64,000 nt of DNA from Ricinus communis (GCF_019578655.1 NC_063263.1:12461001-12525000), one strand, 5' to 3'. Positions 25,124-37,251 are shown, numbered from the stretch's first letter. Notes: generated from the sequence alone by a model not told the origin. A program made the numbers and translations.

Positions 25124-28100
25124 ATGCCGGAGGAAGAGGTTGTCGAGTTGAAGTTTAGATTGTATGATGGAACAGATATAGGTCCGTTTAGGTATTCGCC
25201 GGCGTCTACTGTGGGTATGCTTAAGGAGAGAATTGTTACTGAGTGGCCTAAAGGTTTGGATTCTCGTTCTCTCTTTTTTCTGTTTACTGGAATTTGTTAT
25301 CTGATATACTGAGTGTTGTTTAATTAGAGTCGTGAATTTCATATATTTTTTTGCATTAATTGATTTGGAAAAGGGACAGTTTCTTTTTGGAAGCCTTCGA
25401 GTGATATATTTGCTTAGTTGTTTGAATTGGACGGACTGGGTCTATAATAGTTCCAACGATACTAGAATATATGCGTTGGGCATGTACCTTGTGTCTGGAC
25501 ATGGTATTGAAGCTATAGATTACTGCCTGACATCTTTGTGAATTCTTGATGTTCCTTCCGCCTGGACATGGTATTGAAGCTATAGGATTACTTCCTCACA
25601 TCTTTGTAAATTCTTGATGAAATCGGTATAGGTTTGCTAGGGTGGTCAATGTTGAAAATATGGAATTCTCAAATGATGATGCGTTGCTGACATTTCAGAC
25701 ATGTCAGGAGATGCTATCTGTTTTACTCTTCAACTCTCTTGTTACCTTTTCTCCTGTTAATTCGTTTTTAACTATGTTTTCCTATTATCCTGATTTCCGA
25801 TTCTTTATCACCACCGTCATCATTGTACTTGGGCTTTGCCTGTCAATTTTCTCTGAAACTAGATGGTATTACTGCAGATTGGCTAATCTCTAGTTAATAT
25901 GGCCTCATTCTTTTGCTTTTATATTGGTTGGTTTATACTGCTAACAAATGTGTTGGCAAAATTATTTGGGGTTTATAAATGGATGGATTTTGAATATACA
26001 TACATCATATAAATGGGAAACCCATAAATGTTGTGAAGTTGCATTTGCTGTTGGAAATATTTTTACTATTAAATTTACTGTTTTATGCATACCATGGAGC
26101 ATAAACTTTTTCCCAATGTTCTCCCCAATGCAACAATGCTTTCTCTCATGCATATAGTAGGTTTTCCAAACATTAGCTGTTATAAATTATCTTCAGTAGT
26201 TTTGTATCTTCATCCCCACTTGGCCATCTTTTCTGTCTACTTGCTTATCCCTTTCTGCAGGCTGTTTTATTCCCCAAGTATATGTGAGAAGTTTCCATTT
26301 TGATATCTCTTTCCACCTGTTATTTTCAAACATTCCTTTCCTCTTCCTTATTATCAGCTTGGAATCCTAGATCAGGATAGCTCCTGAGAATAGATTGGTA
26401 GATAATGGGATAACCGCTGCTTTATCTCTTTTAATGTATTAAAACTATAGTTGGAAATTTTGAATGATGAATGTATCTTCTGGAATGGGTAGCTTTTTTA
26501 TTTTCGGTTTTCCTTTTTCTTTCTCAAGTATAAAGGACAAGTTCTGTAGAAAGAGACAATGCTACCTTTGTTTGCCACAAGTTGAGATTTGCAGACCACT
26601 TTAGATTCTTTCCATCAACAATATTTTATCAATTTGTCTTTCATTTATGGATTGGATTTTAAATAACATTCAGTAGCATGGACCCTCATCTAAATAATAT
26701 GAGAATAATCAAGATTTCTTCTATGCTCTCAGTTTCAATTCTGTTTTCCACTCAAGTTATTATAATTTTTAAGTATTAGAGCTCTCGTTTGAAATTTAAG
26801 AAATTGTTAAATGCCTAATGTTAGTTCTGGAGCACATTTATTTGGTGTTCACTTTGCTTATCATCCACATTTATATGTTTGTCTAAATAATTTCTGGCAG
26901 ACAAGCTTCTTTTCGATAGCTTCAATCTGAAATATTCAAAATATGCTTTATTCTGTGTGCTTTTGTACATGAACAAAATTTTCCTGTAAATCTTTTATTT
27001 GCAAATGAACTTTACTCTCTCCTAAAATGATGGTTTTAATCATGACTAAAAGTTCAAGTGAAAGGTGGTTCTTTGTTCCCTCTTGAGACTATTGTTATTC
27101 TAGTGGGCAAGGCTCTTGCATCAAGAAAGCATGAGAGGCATATCAGCATGGGCTCCCTGCAGTTATGCTGATGTCATGGGTTTGGGAAAAGGTGAGGGTA
27201 CTTGTACAGTTTTGCCAAATTTTTTCCTGCAAATATACCCATCACAAATCCTAGTAAATACCAAAAAACTTGGCATCTGTCACATGTTTGGGTTGTGTAT
27301 GATTCAACTTTTTTCCTGTACCCAGATTCCCATGGTGTTGGTAATTGAAGAAGATGAATCCTTCTAGTTCATAGTTTGGATTATAATGGCTCTGCAATGG
27401 ATGTTATTTGAGTTGTTAAGGTGATAAACCTAAAAGCTGCCAAGGTTTGTGAGCACCGGTTGGTACGATTTTTTATATCTCCATGCCCAAGTATTCAACC
27501 TTTTTGGGAAAAAAAGGTTGGAGAGTCGTCAAAAGGGTGTTGTATATGGTATAAGAGAAGAGCCCTCCTTCCCCAGCACAGACACACACCTCCACCACCA
27601 TGGTTCATTGTTTATGTGCATTTGGGAAAGGGAATCTAGAATCTTGTCTTTGGTGGAGGGAATATATTGTTTCAGCAATGTAAATGATAAAGGACATAAT
27701 TTTATGCGGTGTTAGCAGTATGCCTAACAGACTTGCTATACCTTTTTTTATTACAGTAATCGTATGGTTTTGACAAGGGGATTGGGGGTGTGGGGTGGGG
27801 CAGGGAGGAGCAGATGGAGGGGAACGTCAACTGTGGGTTTTCATTCAATGCTCAAAACATGGTTTGATTGTCTTGCTAATTTTAATCTTAACCTTACCTC
27901 TACATGTTTGATTACATATGTAAACGTTTTTGTGGTAAGAAGGCAATGTCTAGCCATGTGTGACATTGTCTTCAAATATCCATGGGAACATAACTAGAAC
28001 TCTAAGGGCCAGTTTGACATTGCCTTCAAATGTGTGACAATTTTTTATAATTTTTTTTTATTGTTTCTGTTTCTGGAACCTGTATTTAGGGAAAGCATGG

Positions 28101-29121
28101 TTAAAACTAAGTTGGATTCCGAAAAGCAATTAGAGATAAAATATGAAAATAAGAAAGAAATAAAAAAAACCAAAAGTAGGGAGAAAAAGTAATGCCAAGC
28201 TGGCCCTAGGCATAGTTCTTATTGCCAATGGGTAGGAGAATAGACATTTGATTTTGCTAATGATGTGAAATTGAAAGGCTTGCTTTCTTCCTTCATTTGC
28301 TTTTTCCTTTATTGGGCTAGGATATTCCGAAATTTGGATTTGTCCTCAAGTTAAATGCTGCTGCTTTTCTTTTCTTGCATGATATGATTTTGGTGTTGGT
28401 GGGCTTTTACATTTCCGGAACATTTTTTGGAAGTTTTTATGACTCTTTTTATCTTTCTTAACTGGACTCATTTTCAATTTCCTTTTTCTTCTATTTGGCT
28501 TTTAGATAATCATGTTTCTGAGATGATAAAAGTTGTAGCAACACTGTTATCTGCTTTGGATTCTATATTCTATTTGCTAATAGGAAATTGAAACTTTTTC
28601 AGATAAGAGAATTGCTCCCAAGGCAGCAAATGACATTAAACTTATAAATGCTGGGAAAATTTTAGAAAACAACAAGACTGTTGGTCAGTGTAGGGTTCCT
28701 TTTGGGGAGCTTCCAAAAGGGGTTATCACTATGCATGTCGTTGTGCAGCCAACTTTAGCAAAAGCAAAAACAGGTATCTTTTTATACGCATTTTGCAGTA
28801 GCATATGCCCATTTTGTGCCTTTGTTCATAATGCTTCTTATTTTGACAATTGTGAAGCTCATGTAGTCATGCTGCTTTACCATAGACTATATTAAAGAGT
28901 GATCTTATAATATTGTTCGCATCCATATCCAATCAACATTCTCTCGAACACTTATAATTGAAATCTCAGCCTGCACTAGATGAAAGCTCCAATTTGCAAC
29001 AAGACTCGACCCTGTAAATATGTTTTGATTTCAATTGAAGGGACTTGTTTTATTTGTTGAAACAGAGAAAAAAGTGGACGAGGTGCCAAGGAAAAAGTTC
29101 TGTTCGTGTTCCATATTGTAA
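25124..29121 (+). CDS. MUB: Membrane-anchored ubiquitin-fold protein (MUB)
   Basis: Three coding exons (25124-25253, 28603-28773, 29066-29121) join in phase to give 118 residues, the usual MUB length. The protein starts MPEEEVVELKFRLYDGTDIGP and has a ubiquitin-like beta-grasp fold with KAANDIKLINAGKILENN and VQPTLAKAKTEKK. It ends in a CaaX box, CSIL, for prenylation. A second cysteine two residues before it (FCSCSIL) could be acylated. MUBs sit on the plasma membrane and recruit group VI E2 ubiquitin-conjugating enzymes. The ATG at 25124 follows an A/G-rich leader; in-frame upstream codons are Lys-rich leader sequence without an ATG. Intron 1 is unusually long at 3,349 bases. A terminal Leu suggests geranylgeranylation (family rule). 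Confidence 0.95.
25495..25628. repeat. 67-bp tandem duplication in MUB intron 1
   Basis: ctggacatggtattgaagc begins at 25495 and again at 25562. The copies stay alignable through ttcttgatg with a handful of differences. Confidence 0.85.
28006..28206. mobile_element. Tourist-like (PIF/Harbinger) MITE in MUB intron 1
   Basis: The 201-bp element begins GGGCCAGTTTGACATTGC and ends with the imperfect inverse, gcaat/gtaatgccaagctggccc. Its interior is A/T-rich with no coding capacity. TAA (28003-28005) precedes it and TAG (28207-28209) follows it, consistent with a decayed 3-bp TWA duplication. A hAT origin is less likely because no 8-bp duplication is seen. Confidence 0.75.
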
Positions 29122-30033
29122 GAGAAGTTGTCGATTCAGGTTGAAGCTTGCGAGGTTGCATTGATGCTGCTAGGATCTCATGGCCATGTATTTTGGCTGC
29201 TGCTGGAAACGATAATAATTTGTGAAATGGTGCCATCTCTCAGTGGCCACGTGTTAGTCTGAGGGCATTCCTCTGTTAACAATGTCCTGGTAATGATGTA
29301 TTTGTGTTCTATAAAATGCGTGTTCCTGTATTTCTATAGCTGCAGTCTTGTTTTATAATAATTTATATCAATTATTATTATTAATATTATTCTCTTAATT
29401 ATACAAGGCTTTGGTTGGACATTTGGGCATATCATTACTGGACAACATATTATAACTGCCATCGTCGTGATTACCAACAGGAAATACTTGATCTTTGAAA
29501 TAGATTTGCTCTAATTGATCAACATGTAATATATTTAAGCCCCATTTCCTATAGCAGTTATGATCTAAATGAACAAGACTCTACCTAGCAGCAGGTGTGT
29601 GGTGTTGCTTGCTTGGATGTATGATCTGAAAGGAAATAAAAGAGTAGTAATTGTTTATCTGACCAGTGACCGCAAACTCATCTTGAGAAGCTGACAGTTT
29701 AAGTCGGAAGTTAATCTTTGTAAAGCTGGATCCTGTACGCAATAGCTCAATTACTTTACCCGATAATTCAAAGAAAAAGCTAGCTAGTAAATAAATAAAT
29801 TAATTCTGGCATCATTTTTCTACAAAAGCAAACAGGCCCATCATCTTCCTTCGCCCCTACTTGCCTTTCTTGGCACTTGTATTGTTTTTCTTGTACGGTT
29901 ATCAACGACAGGAATTTTTTGAAAGAAAAAAAAAACGATAAACGAACAAAAGAGGCCCCCAAGAATCTAACATACACGTAACAATTAAGGAAAGAAAAAA
30001 GAAAAAGAAAGGGAAATTAGAAGATTATCATCA
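29122..30033. other. Convergent spacer between MUB and the GRAS gene
   Basis: This holds the 3' ends of two facing genes and no further gene. The MUB 3' UTR probably runs to around 29340-29380, where AT-rich, polyadenylation-like sequence begins. The GRAS gene's 3' UTR probably occupies about 29800-30033. Confidence 0.55.
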
Positions 30034-32382
30034 TCAGCATCGCCATGCAGAAGCAGCAAGTATCGCTCTATCTTGCCACCCTAAAAGCAAGCAACCTTTA
30101 TCTTCTGTCAATCTGTACCCATCACAAGAATACAAACCCAACAGTATCTTAGATTGAGTCACTGCATTTGCACTCAATGGCACCCCTTTAAACCCTTTTC
30201 CTTCCATTAACTTCCTCCATTTCTCCAGCCTTTCATGCCTCTCTGTTCTCTCTGGCCCTTCACACGCCACTATGTTCCTTATCTCTGGAGCAAATATGTA
30301 CTGCTCCACTTTCGCTCTCTGTGTAGAATCTGGTGGAAAAGTTGCATCTAGTGAGTCAAAAATTGCTGAATAATAGTGCAATGCCTCAAGAAATCTACCC
30401 AAGAAGTATGGCCCATTGTGACTTGCTTCTTTTTCAACTATTGTCACTATGTTTGGTGCTTGGTCACGAATCATGGCTAAGAGATTCGGTAGGCAGTTTC
30501 CAGGCACATGATGGAGCCTGTTAACGGAGTTTACAGCTAGAGCCTCACCGACTCTTCTGTTGAACATGTGGGGTTTTAGGTCTTCAAGTTCTTCAGCTAC
30601 TGGATGAAACTCGAAAGGAACATGAAGAGAATGAGCTAATTCTGTTAAGCACCGGCCGGTCTCTCTTACACTTTCTATGCAGGATCCTACTCCGGTTATC
30701 CGCAGAAATGGAGCTCCACCAGGTCTAGCTGCTAGGGCTTGCATGAAAGCTGGCCATTGATAGCCTTGGAGGATGTCTAGATCAATAACATGAACACGTT
30801 CTTCTGCTTCAAAAGCCTCGAAAATGGCTTGATTAGCAGTGAAATGAGCGAATTTTATATACGGGCAAGCTTGGTAAACAATTTGGTAGATTTTGAGAAT
30901 TTCCATGGAGTTTGAAGGGTAAGAAGAGTAGGGTTTTGGAGCGGTGTTACTCGGTTGTGTTGTAAGTGTTGCAGCTAGCCTAGCACTTAGAGCTTCAGTG
31001 AAGCAGGATGCTACTCGTTGCATAGAGTCGCCAAGAGGTGTTACCACTCGATTGAGGTGGTGGAGATATTTTCGTGCTAACATGTAGTCCTCTTTGGCTA
31101 CGGCTTCAGCACAAGCAAGAAGGAGGTGCACTAGTTGAAGTCCACTATCTTGTTCCTATTAAAACATATACATGAATTTAAGATTAATTATGCTTAACAG
31201 ATAACCATGATAAAAGATTAAGGAAAAACATAATATTAATTGTATTGAAAGATAACTATGTTGCTATACCGACCAGGGCTGAAAGCCTGGTCAGAGTTCA
31301 GGCTTCTTGTACCAAACAAGTTGGAAATATGCTTATTAAATCATCAGATTTATGTCATAGGAGATCAGGTCCAAATCCTGATGTACTAAAGGAACAAAAG
31401 AATTTATGCATATTAAACCAGACAGGTAGGTAGAAGTTTTTACCTGCTCAGGACCAATAGGGAGAGGTACCATCAAGCTAGGGTTAAGATTCTGCTGTTG
31501 TCGCTCCGGAGGTGTTGTTGCTACCGGTGGAGGAGGAGGTGGAGTTGTTGATGGTGGTGGTTGCCGTTGGTTCTCCTGCTGTTCTTGTTGAAGTTGTTGT
31601 GATAATGGCGGTGCATTTCTCAGAGATTCCATATGATAAATATCTCTATCCTGTGCAAGTTGAGAGCCACTTGGTGATGTTTCACTCACCGATCCACCAA
31701 ACACGGACGAACTTGGCATAGACAAGCAATCCAACAATGGAGGACCTGCTGCTGTTTGCATATCAAACAGTTCCGATGATGCTGAATTTCCAGTACCAGA
31801 AGACAACCTAGTTGGTTGGTAACCTCCAACAAGTCCGTCTCTTTGATAATCATCCAAAAAATCCTCAATACCAGGCAAAGAAGAAAGGCTCTCAATTTGC
31901 ATATATTGGTTATTTGGAGAGTTAAATACTCTGTGGAGTGGACTCTGTCCTTTCCCTTTATGGCTGCTACTAAAAGAACCAAGCTGATACAAATGACGAG
32001 GAGGAGAACAACCTGAAAAACTCTGTCCTTGCATCGCATGCACATGGTTGTAATTGCAGGTTGAAGTTTGTGGTGATGGCAAGTTCCTTACAGGAGATAA
32101 TATCATGAAATCTGAATCCGAATGATCAGAGAAAAATGTCTCCCATAATGAACTATCCGGTGACTGGACTTCAACATCTCCATCCAGCTCAAATTTCACA
32201 GCAGGAAAGCTAAGGCTTGGTGGGGTTAAGCTAGTGTGTTCCAAGTCAGAAGATAAAGTAGTTCTCTTGGATTCAAAAACTGATGATGACCCATTAGCAG
32301 AAGTAGGTTGATGAGTCTTGGTGCATGACGAATTACTCATACTCTTGACAGATCCCATGCAACCAGAAAGAGAATTAATCAT
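30034..32382 (-). CDS. RAM1: GRAS transcriptional regulator, RAM1-like
   Basis: Two exons (32382-31444 and 31155-30034) join in phase to give 686 residues. The first 313 residues are variable, rich in Ser, Pro and Gln, and carry a polyproline stretch near the end. The GRAS domain then runs to the C-terminus: LHRI ([19 protein letters not shown]), VHIID as [15 protein letters not shown] (434-448), LHRII, PFYRE and SAW ending in [16 protein letters not shown]. The domain is related to SCARECROW but differs in these motifs. The MINS start, the length of about 685 and the [23 protein letters not shown] segment match what I know of RAM1, the regulator that switches on arbuscule and lipid-supply genes in mycorrhizal roots. 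GRAS is certain. RAM1 rather than another SCR-like member is probable and needs a tree. Confidence 0.85.
31156..31443 (-). other. Single intron of the RAM1-like gene
   Basis: This 288-base intron (minus-strand GTAAAAACT donor, TTTTAATAG acceptor) separates the variable N-terminus from the GRAS domain. It contains two inverted repeats: 31271-31292 (gaccagg...cctggtc with a short loop) and 31364-31382 (atcagg...cctgat). Confidence 0.85.
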
Positions 32383-35300
32383 TCCTTTTCTAAGTACCCT
32401 TATATTGTTTTCTCAAGAGCAAGCAAACCAAGTGGTGCAAGTGTGCTTTAGTAATGCTTTAACATCTGAGAAATGTGTTATTAGTGTTGGGAAAAGAACT
32501 ACTATAGAGAGAAGTTAATTAGAGACTTGAAGGGACTTGTCTTTTTGTCCAGTTTGTCTTTGAAAAAGAAATAGAAAGAGACAAAATGTAGATCTGATAG
32601 TACTTGATTGGTATGTTGTGATTAAACACCTCCAATTTATCACCATTGCAAAGTTGCTAATCAAGGTTTAGCTGTTTCCTAGAGGATTAATTTTGTCATT
32701 TTGGGTAAACATGTTTTAACCCTATTTGTAACTATACTTGGGAAAAGCTTGTGCTTCCATTAAATGACAAATTCCTGACAGGCCCCACTTTCCTTGGGCC
32801 GGCCCAGTTGATAACAAGGAAATTGTGAAGCTTGGGAAATGGAGGTTTTGTTAATGGGAAACTTGCATAAAGGGCATTAAAATATATCAAATAATAAGAC
32901 AAGGAGTTCAACAATGCATGAGGTTGTGAAAAGGACTTGAAGAATTTTGATATACAAGGACAAAATGGATCAGAACTTGTCATTTTGCACTAACAAGGAG
33001 TTTTGCAGTTTTGATGCTCTTTCCTTTTCACCTTTGTGCTCATTTACTAATGTAAGGGATAAATATTTCAACTTCTGGCACTCAACTCCTTTTTAGAAAA
33101 GTACCCAATGAAAGAAAAATCATAATCCTAGTATATTGGTTTTGTACTACTTCTTGTCAATGGTGAAAATAAAAATGGTATTAGTTAATCCAATGGGTTT
33201 CATATTGCATCAACTATTTTTAGCAGTTTGTTTATTATCAATGTAAAATAAGAGAAATTATACAGTAAAATTATCACTCCGTATCAAGAAATGACAAATC
33301 AATTGCATATGAATTGTGATATAGGAGGGTCTTTTGTTTTTATTTATTAATGCATGTAAGTTTATAATTGATCTGATATCTCACAGTGCAAAATCACAAT
33401 ATAATCTTTCATAAAGTAGGGCATCATTGTTTTTGCTCATCAAAGAAGAAAGCATATTTACATGATTACGTTAAAAAATAATGAAAAAATGGTTACTACC
33501 AATTAGTAATGTTTTAATGTGGATTCATTTGATTAAATAAAAAGGGCAATTAAGTTAATATTCACAAGTGAAGTCCAGTGTAACAAGAGAGAGAGGCGAA
33601 AAAAGAAGACAAAAAAGGAGACATAGGCAAGGTCGTCGGATTTGGCGTCGGTGGCGCCGCCTACACCTTGGATTTGCCAAAGGAATGAAGTGCTTGTCCG
33701 TAACCCAGTTTTCTCCTAGGCGGCATCTCTTTCAATACGTAATACGTACCCCCTTAATCATTTCTGTCATCTCTTACATTACATATATATGAAACGCTGT
33801 ATCTTCTTCATACCAAGAAATATTATACCTAATTCCCATGTGCCATCATCCTAGCTATTGAGCCTACAATCGCATCATGCCCCAGCCATGGAAACATCTT
33901 CATTTCAGGACAACCATATCTGGTCAAGCAGAATCATCTATAGTTTCCCTTTTCTCTTTCTCTCTCTCTCTCTCTTCTTTTAGAAAAATTCTTACTTCAA
34001 CCTCCGACTATAAATCCTGATAAACAATATATTATATCATGAAACTAATAAATATATTTCGATAATGAATTTTGTATATAAATTCCATTACCAAATAAGA
34101 GTTTTTTCTTGTCTTATTTGCCACCACCTATCTTTACTGAATTCAAAGGAAATCTCTCTCCTCTGTCTCCACTATGCAGATATCATTCAATTGCTTAATC
34201 TTTAATTCAAAGCAAGATTTTGAATACTTTTTTTACGTAAGCAGATCTTGACCAGGCAAAACGCTAGAATTATTCAAGAAACATAATAACTAGTTAAGCT
34301 ATATCTTTTTTTTTTTTTTTTGTTTCTTGAAATAACCGTATACTATAATCTCATTGAAGTTGGCAATGGGGTTGGATGAGGGGCAAAAGACTTCCCTTAA
34401 GCTTTCCTGCTCACTCCTCCTCTCCCGGTTTCACTGTTACATTAGGAACAACAAAATTCACTAACACAGGACTGTGTCAGTTGATATCATCCTAAGAGAA
34501 CGACAATGAAGTTGTTTTATGATTTGTTTGCAAGGGAGAGAACAAATTAAGCATTAGTTATTTTCCTGTGTAGATCCGAGAGAACAAGTGAATTATAATA
34601 AGCCATCTTTGAAACAGTAAACTGTGAGTATATTATTATATGTTTCTGGGAGGGACTGTTTGTTATTCATGGCCAAGTCAAGGCTTTCTAAAACTACTTA
34701 CTTACATTCTCTATATTTCGAGACTCATATATGCTTTCTAGATTCTTATTCTGAGCCAGAGGTGACTAAACTTTATATTTAGTTATTAAAATTTATCTTA
34801 TTTTTAATTTTTTTTAACTATTGAATTTCTAATTTAGTCACATCTACTCGAGTTGAATGAACCTGTGTCATTTGCAGCTCTGCACATGCCAATAATCTCC
34901 CAATGCACAAAAGGAAAATGGGAGAAGAAATTGGGTTTGTTATTAACATAACACTTGTTAGTCTTACAGAAAGGAGAAATCTCTCTCTAAATCCCTAACA
35001 CAAATCAGCATGCTCATCTGAAAGTCATTGTTATTCTTATAATTCAAAGCATTTAATTATAGACACGATTAAAAATGAGAGAATAAAGATTCTACAGAAA
35101 AGAAAGGGGAAAACAAAAGAACGAAGAAGAAGAAGAAGAAGAAGAAAGGGCCAATGGGTTATAGGCTGTCTGACTCGAATCAATTGATTGCTTGGGCTTA
35201 GGAAGAATGATTTTCAGAACCTAGTAGTCGTTTATAGCCCATTTGTAAAATCAACTGAAATCCATAATAAATTATGAGTATGATTTCAATTAAACTGAAT

Positions 35301-36296
35301 TCCTGCAAAACTATGTTACTTTCTTTCAAAATGCCCTCCAGCTGTGATTCTTCTGAATAATATATAGAATTGACTGAACAGAATTCAATTGAATTAAATT
35401 TCCTGCCCAACTCAGAGGATAGCTGCAACTGCCATTATGATTATTATTATTATTATTATTATCATTCCTTCTTTCAATCCTAAAGTACTGTTACCTCCAA
35501 GTAAAATTTGTTAACCCAATGTACCTCAATGGAAATAGGAAGAATATTTACAAAATATTAACCAAGGCCCATTGGGCCTCCTATTAGGGAAAAGAAATTG
35601 ATAGTCAAGGTTACACATTTCTACTGCCTTTTTCAACTTCTACAACAAATCATAAAAGGGGTCAGTTGCCATAACATCCCATTTCATTTCATTATGGTTT
35701 GGTTAGTACAAGGGAGAAGGAATAGAACATTTATCTGTATCCTTAATTTTTTTTTCTTTCCACAAGCTCTACCAACCAGTGCTTCTCAATACCTGGAAGG
35801 AAGAGCAAAAGCTAAAACTACAAAGAGAAGCAAGGTAAGTTTATAAACTGCATAATATCCTCTTCTCTTCTTTCAATGTATTTGATTTTGTATGTAGTTC
35901 AAATTGTGCACAAACCCATTGGTATACCCTTTATTTAGTACAGTGAAATTACTCTTTCATGGCAACTCTTCTGATGCTTTTCCTGCCTGCCATTTAAAGA
36001 GCTCACATGAACACCATGAACAGTCCATATCCAGCAAGTTAATAGCCCTCATCTTCTTCACTGCCTTATCTTCGACTATTTACTCCCACACCATGTGCAA
36101 TAAATTCAAAGAATGAATCTTTTTGGTTAAAATTTAACAGCACTTTACATTTAAACATCACATAATGAGTATTAATTCGGCCTTTAATTTGCAATCTATG
36201 GTTGCAAGGAGGTTTAAGTCAAGAAACAAAGGTCTAATCTCCCTTTCATGTAATCTTTTTCCTCTCTCTCCTATTTTAACCTCCAATTCAGGACTC
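32383..36296. other. Divergent intergenic region between the RAM1-like and Ole e 1-like genes
   Basis: No protein gene is supported. The left part is the RAM1-like promoter and includes the GGGCCGGCCC palindrome. It also contains a (CT)n run at 33957-33976, a small GC-rich patch around 33630-33670, (GAA)n at 35123-35147 and (ATT)n near 35438-35462. Short open frames at about 35198-36116 show no conserved features. The right end leads to the Ole e 1-like promoter. Confidence 0.6.
32796..32805. promoter_or_regulatory. GCCGGC palindrome upstream of the RAM1-like gene
   Basis: GGGCCGGCCC, containing GCCGGC at 32798-32803, lies about 415 bases upstream of the RAM1-like ATG in otherwise AT-rich sequence. 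From memory of the literature, the CYCLOPS-bound AMCYC element of legume RAM1 promoters has a GCCGGC core. The match is short, so function is inferred from position and core only. Confidence 0.5.
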
Positions 36297-36303
36297 TATA
36301 AAA
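36297..36303 (+). promoter_or_regulatory. Putative TATA box of the Ole e 1-like gene
   Basis: CTATAAAAGCC is a strong TATA match about 350 bases before the ATG. The leader would be long, or a 5'-UTR intron may lie between them. Confidence 0.5.
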
Positions 36304-36650
36304 GCCTAACACTTCCCTTCTGAGCCAACAAGCCCCACGTCAGAAAATCCTGAAAAAAGAAGATACTCTTCCCCACCTAAGAGCTTTCTCTCTCTTTCTC
36401 TTTCCTACACATCTAACTTCACATAAGCCAAATGACATTCACATGTCTTTGTTTCTTTTGTAGAAGATAAATTTCTTCAGCTTTTGTTTACAGTTGGATC
36501 TCCACCAACTCTCATGCTACTTATCCTCTACAACAATAACTCATCTTCAACTATATGATAATTCTTTGATTGGTATTCACTAAAATCCAACTGTTCATAG
36601 AGTTGCCTATCTGAAGCTCTTTTTCCCCTTTCTCTCAAACTTTTGCTGCC

Positions 36651-37251
36651 ATGAATCCGCTAATTCTCTTCATTCTCTCATCTTTATTCATCAAAACAAT
36701 ATCTTTAAAAGTCGAGCCGGCTAAAACAAATGCCCATATCACTGTAATGGGTTTTGTCTATTGTGACATCTGCTCCAACAACAGCTTCACCAGACACAGC
36801 TACTTCTTACCAGGTCCAACAATTCACAAATTGTTTCAAGATTTTATTAGGTATTTTCAGGGGAGCTTTGCATAAAATACTTGTGTGTATCTAATGTGTA
36901 TAAAATCTTCAAGCAGGTGCAGGAGTTAAAATAGACTGCAAGTTCAAAGCCAGCTCACCAAAAGTCAAAGAACAAGTATCTTTCTCAGTAAACAGAACAA
37001 CAAATAGGTATGGAGTTTACAAGTTGGAAATACCGTCTGTTGATGGGATTGCATGTGCAGAAGCAGCAATTGAATCATCCTGTGAGGCAACCTTAATGTG
37101 GAGTTCATCTAAATCATGCAATGTTCCTGGATACAAATCCACATCAGATCAGATATCAATCAAAGCCAGACGAGCTAATCTCTGCATCTATAGCCTTAAT
37201 GCAATGAATTACAGACCATCCAAGACCGACCTTGCGCTATGCGGAAACTAA
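36651..37251 (+). CDS. Secreted Ole e 1-like (pollen allergen/extensin family) protein
   Basis: Two exons (36651-36813 and 36917-37251) join to give 165 residues. A hydrophobic N-terminal signal peptide (MNPLILFILSSLFIKTISL) points to secretion to the cell wall. The family signature VYCDIC follows at about residue 36, with further cysteines (IDCKFKA, GIACAEA, SSCEATL, KSCNVPG, NLCIYSL, ALCGN) expected to form the disulphide-bonded Ole e 1 fold. Function in this family is mostly unknown; members occur in pollen, roots and other growing tissues. An alternative acceptor six bases downstream (after GTGCAG) would also keep frame and remove two residues. The gene diverges from the RAM1-like gene across 4.3 kb. 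Confidence 0.88.

Larger units (their letters stand above)
25254..28602 (+). other. Long first intron of the MUB gene
   Basis: This 3.35-kb intron has a GTTTGG donor and a TTTTTCAG acceptor. It has no conserved open frame, although several short unrelated frames occur. It contains a 67-bp tandem duplication (25495-25628) and a Tourist-like MITE (28006-28206). Confidence 0.8.

Noticed and set aside
32024..32323. Open frames overlapping the GRAS and other coding exons in other phases
   Set aside because: They are shadows of the real genes with no family resemblance of their own.
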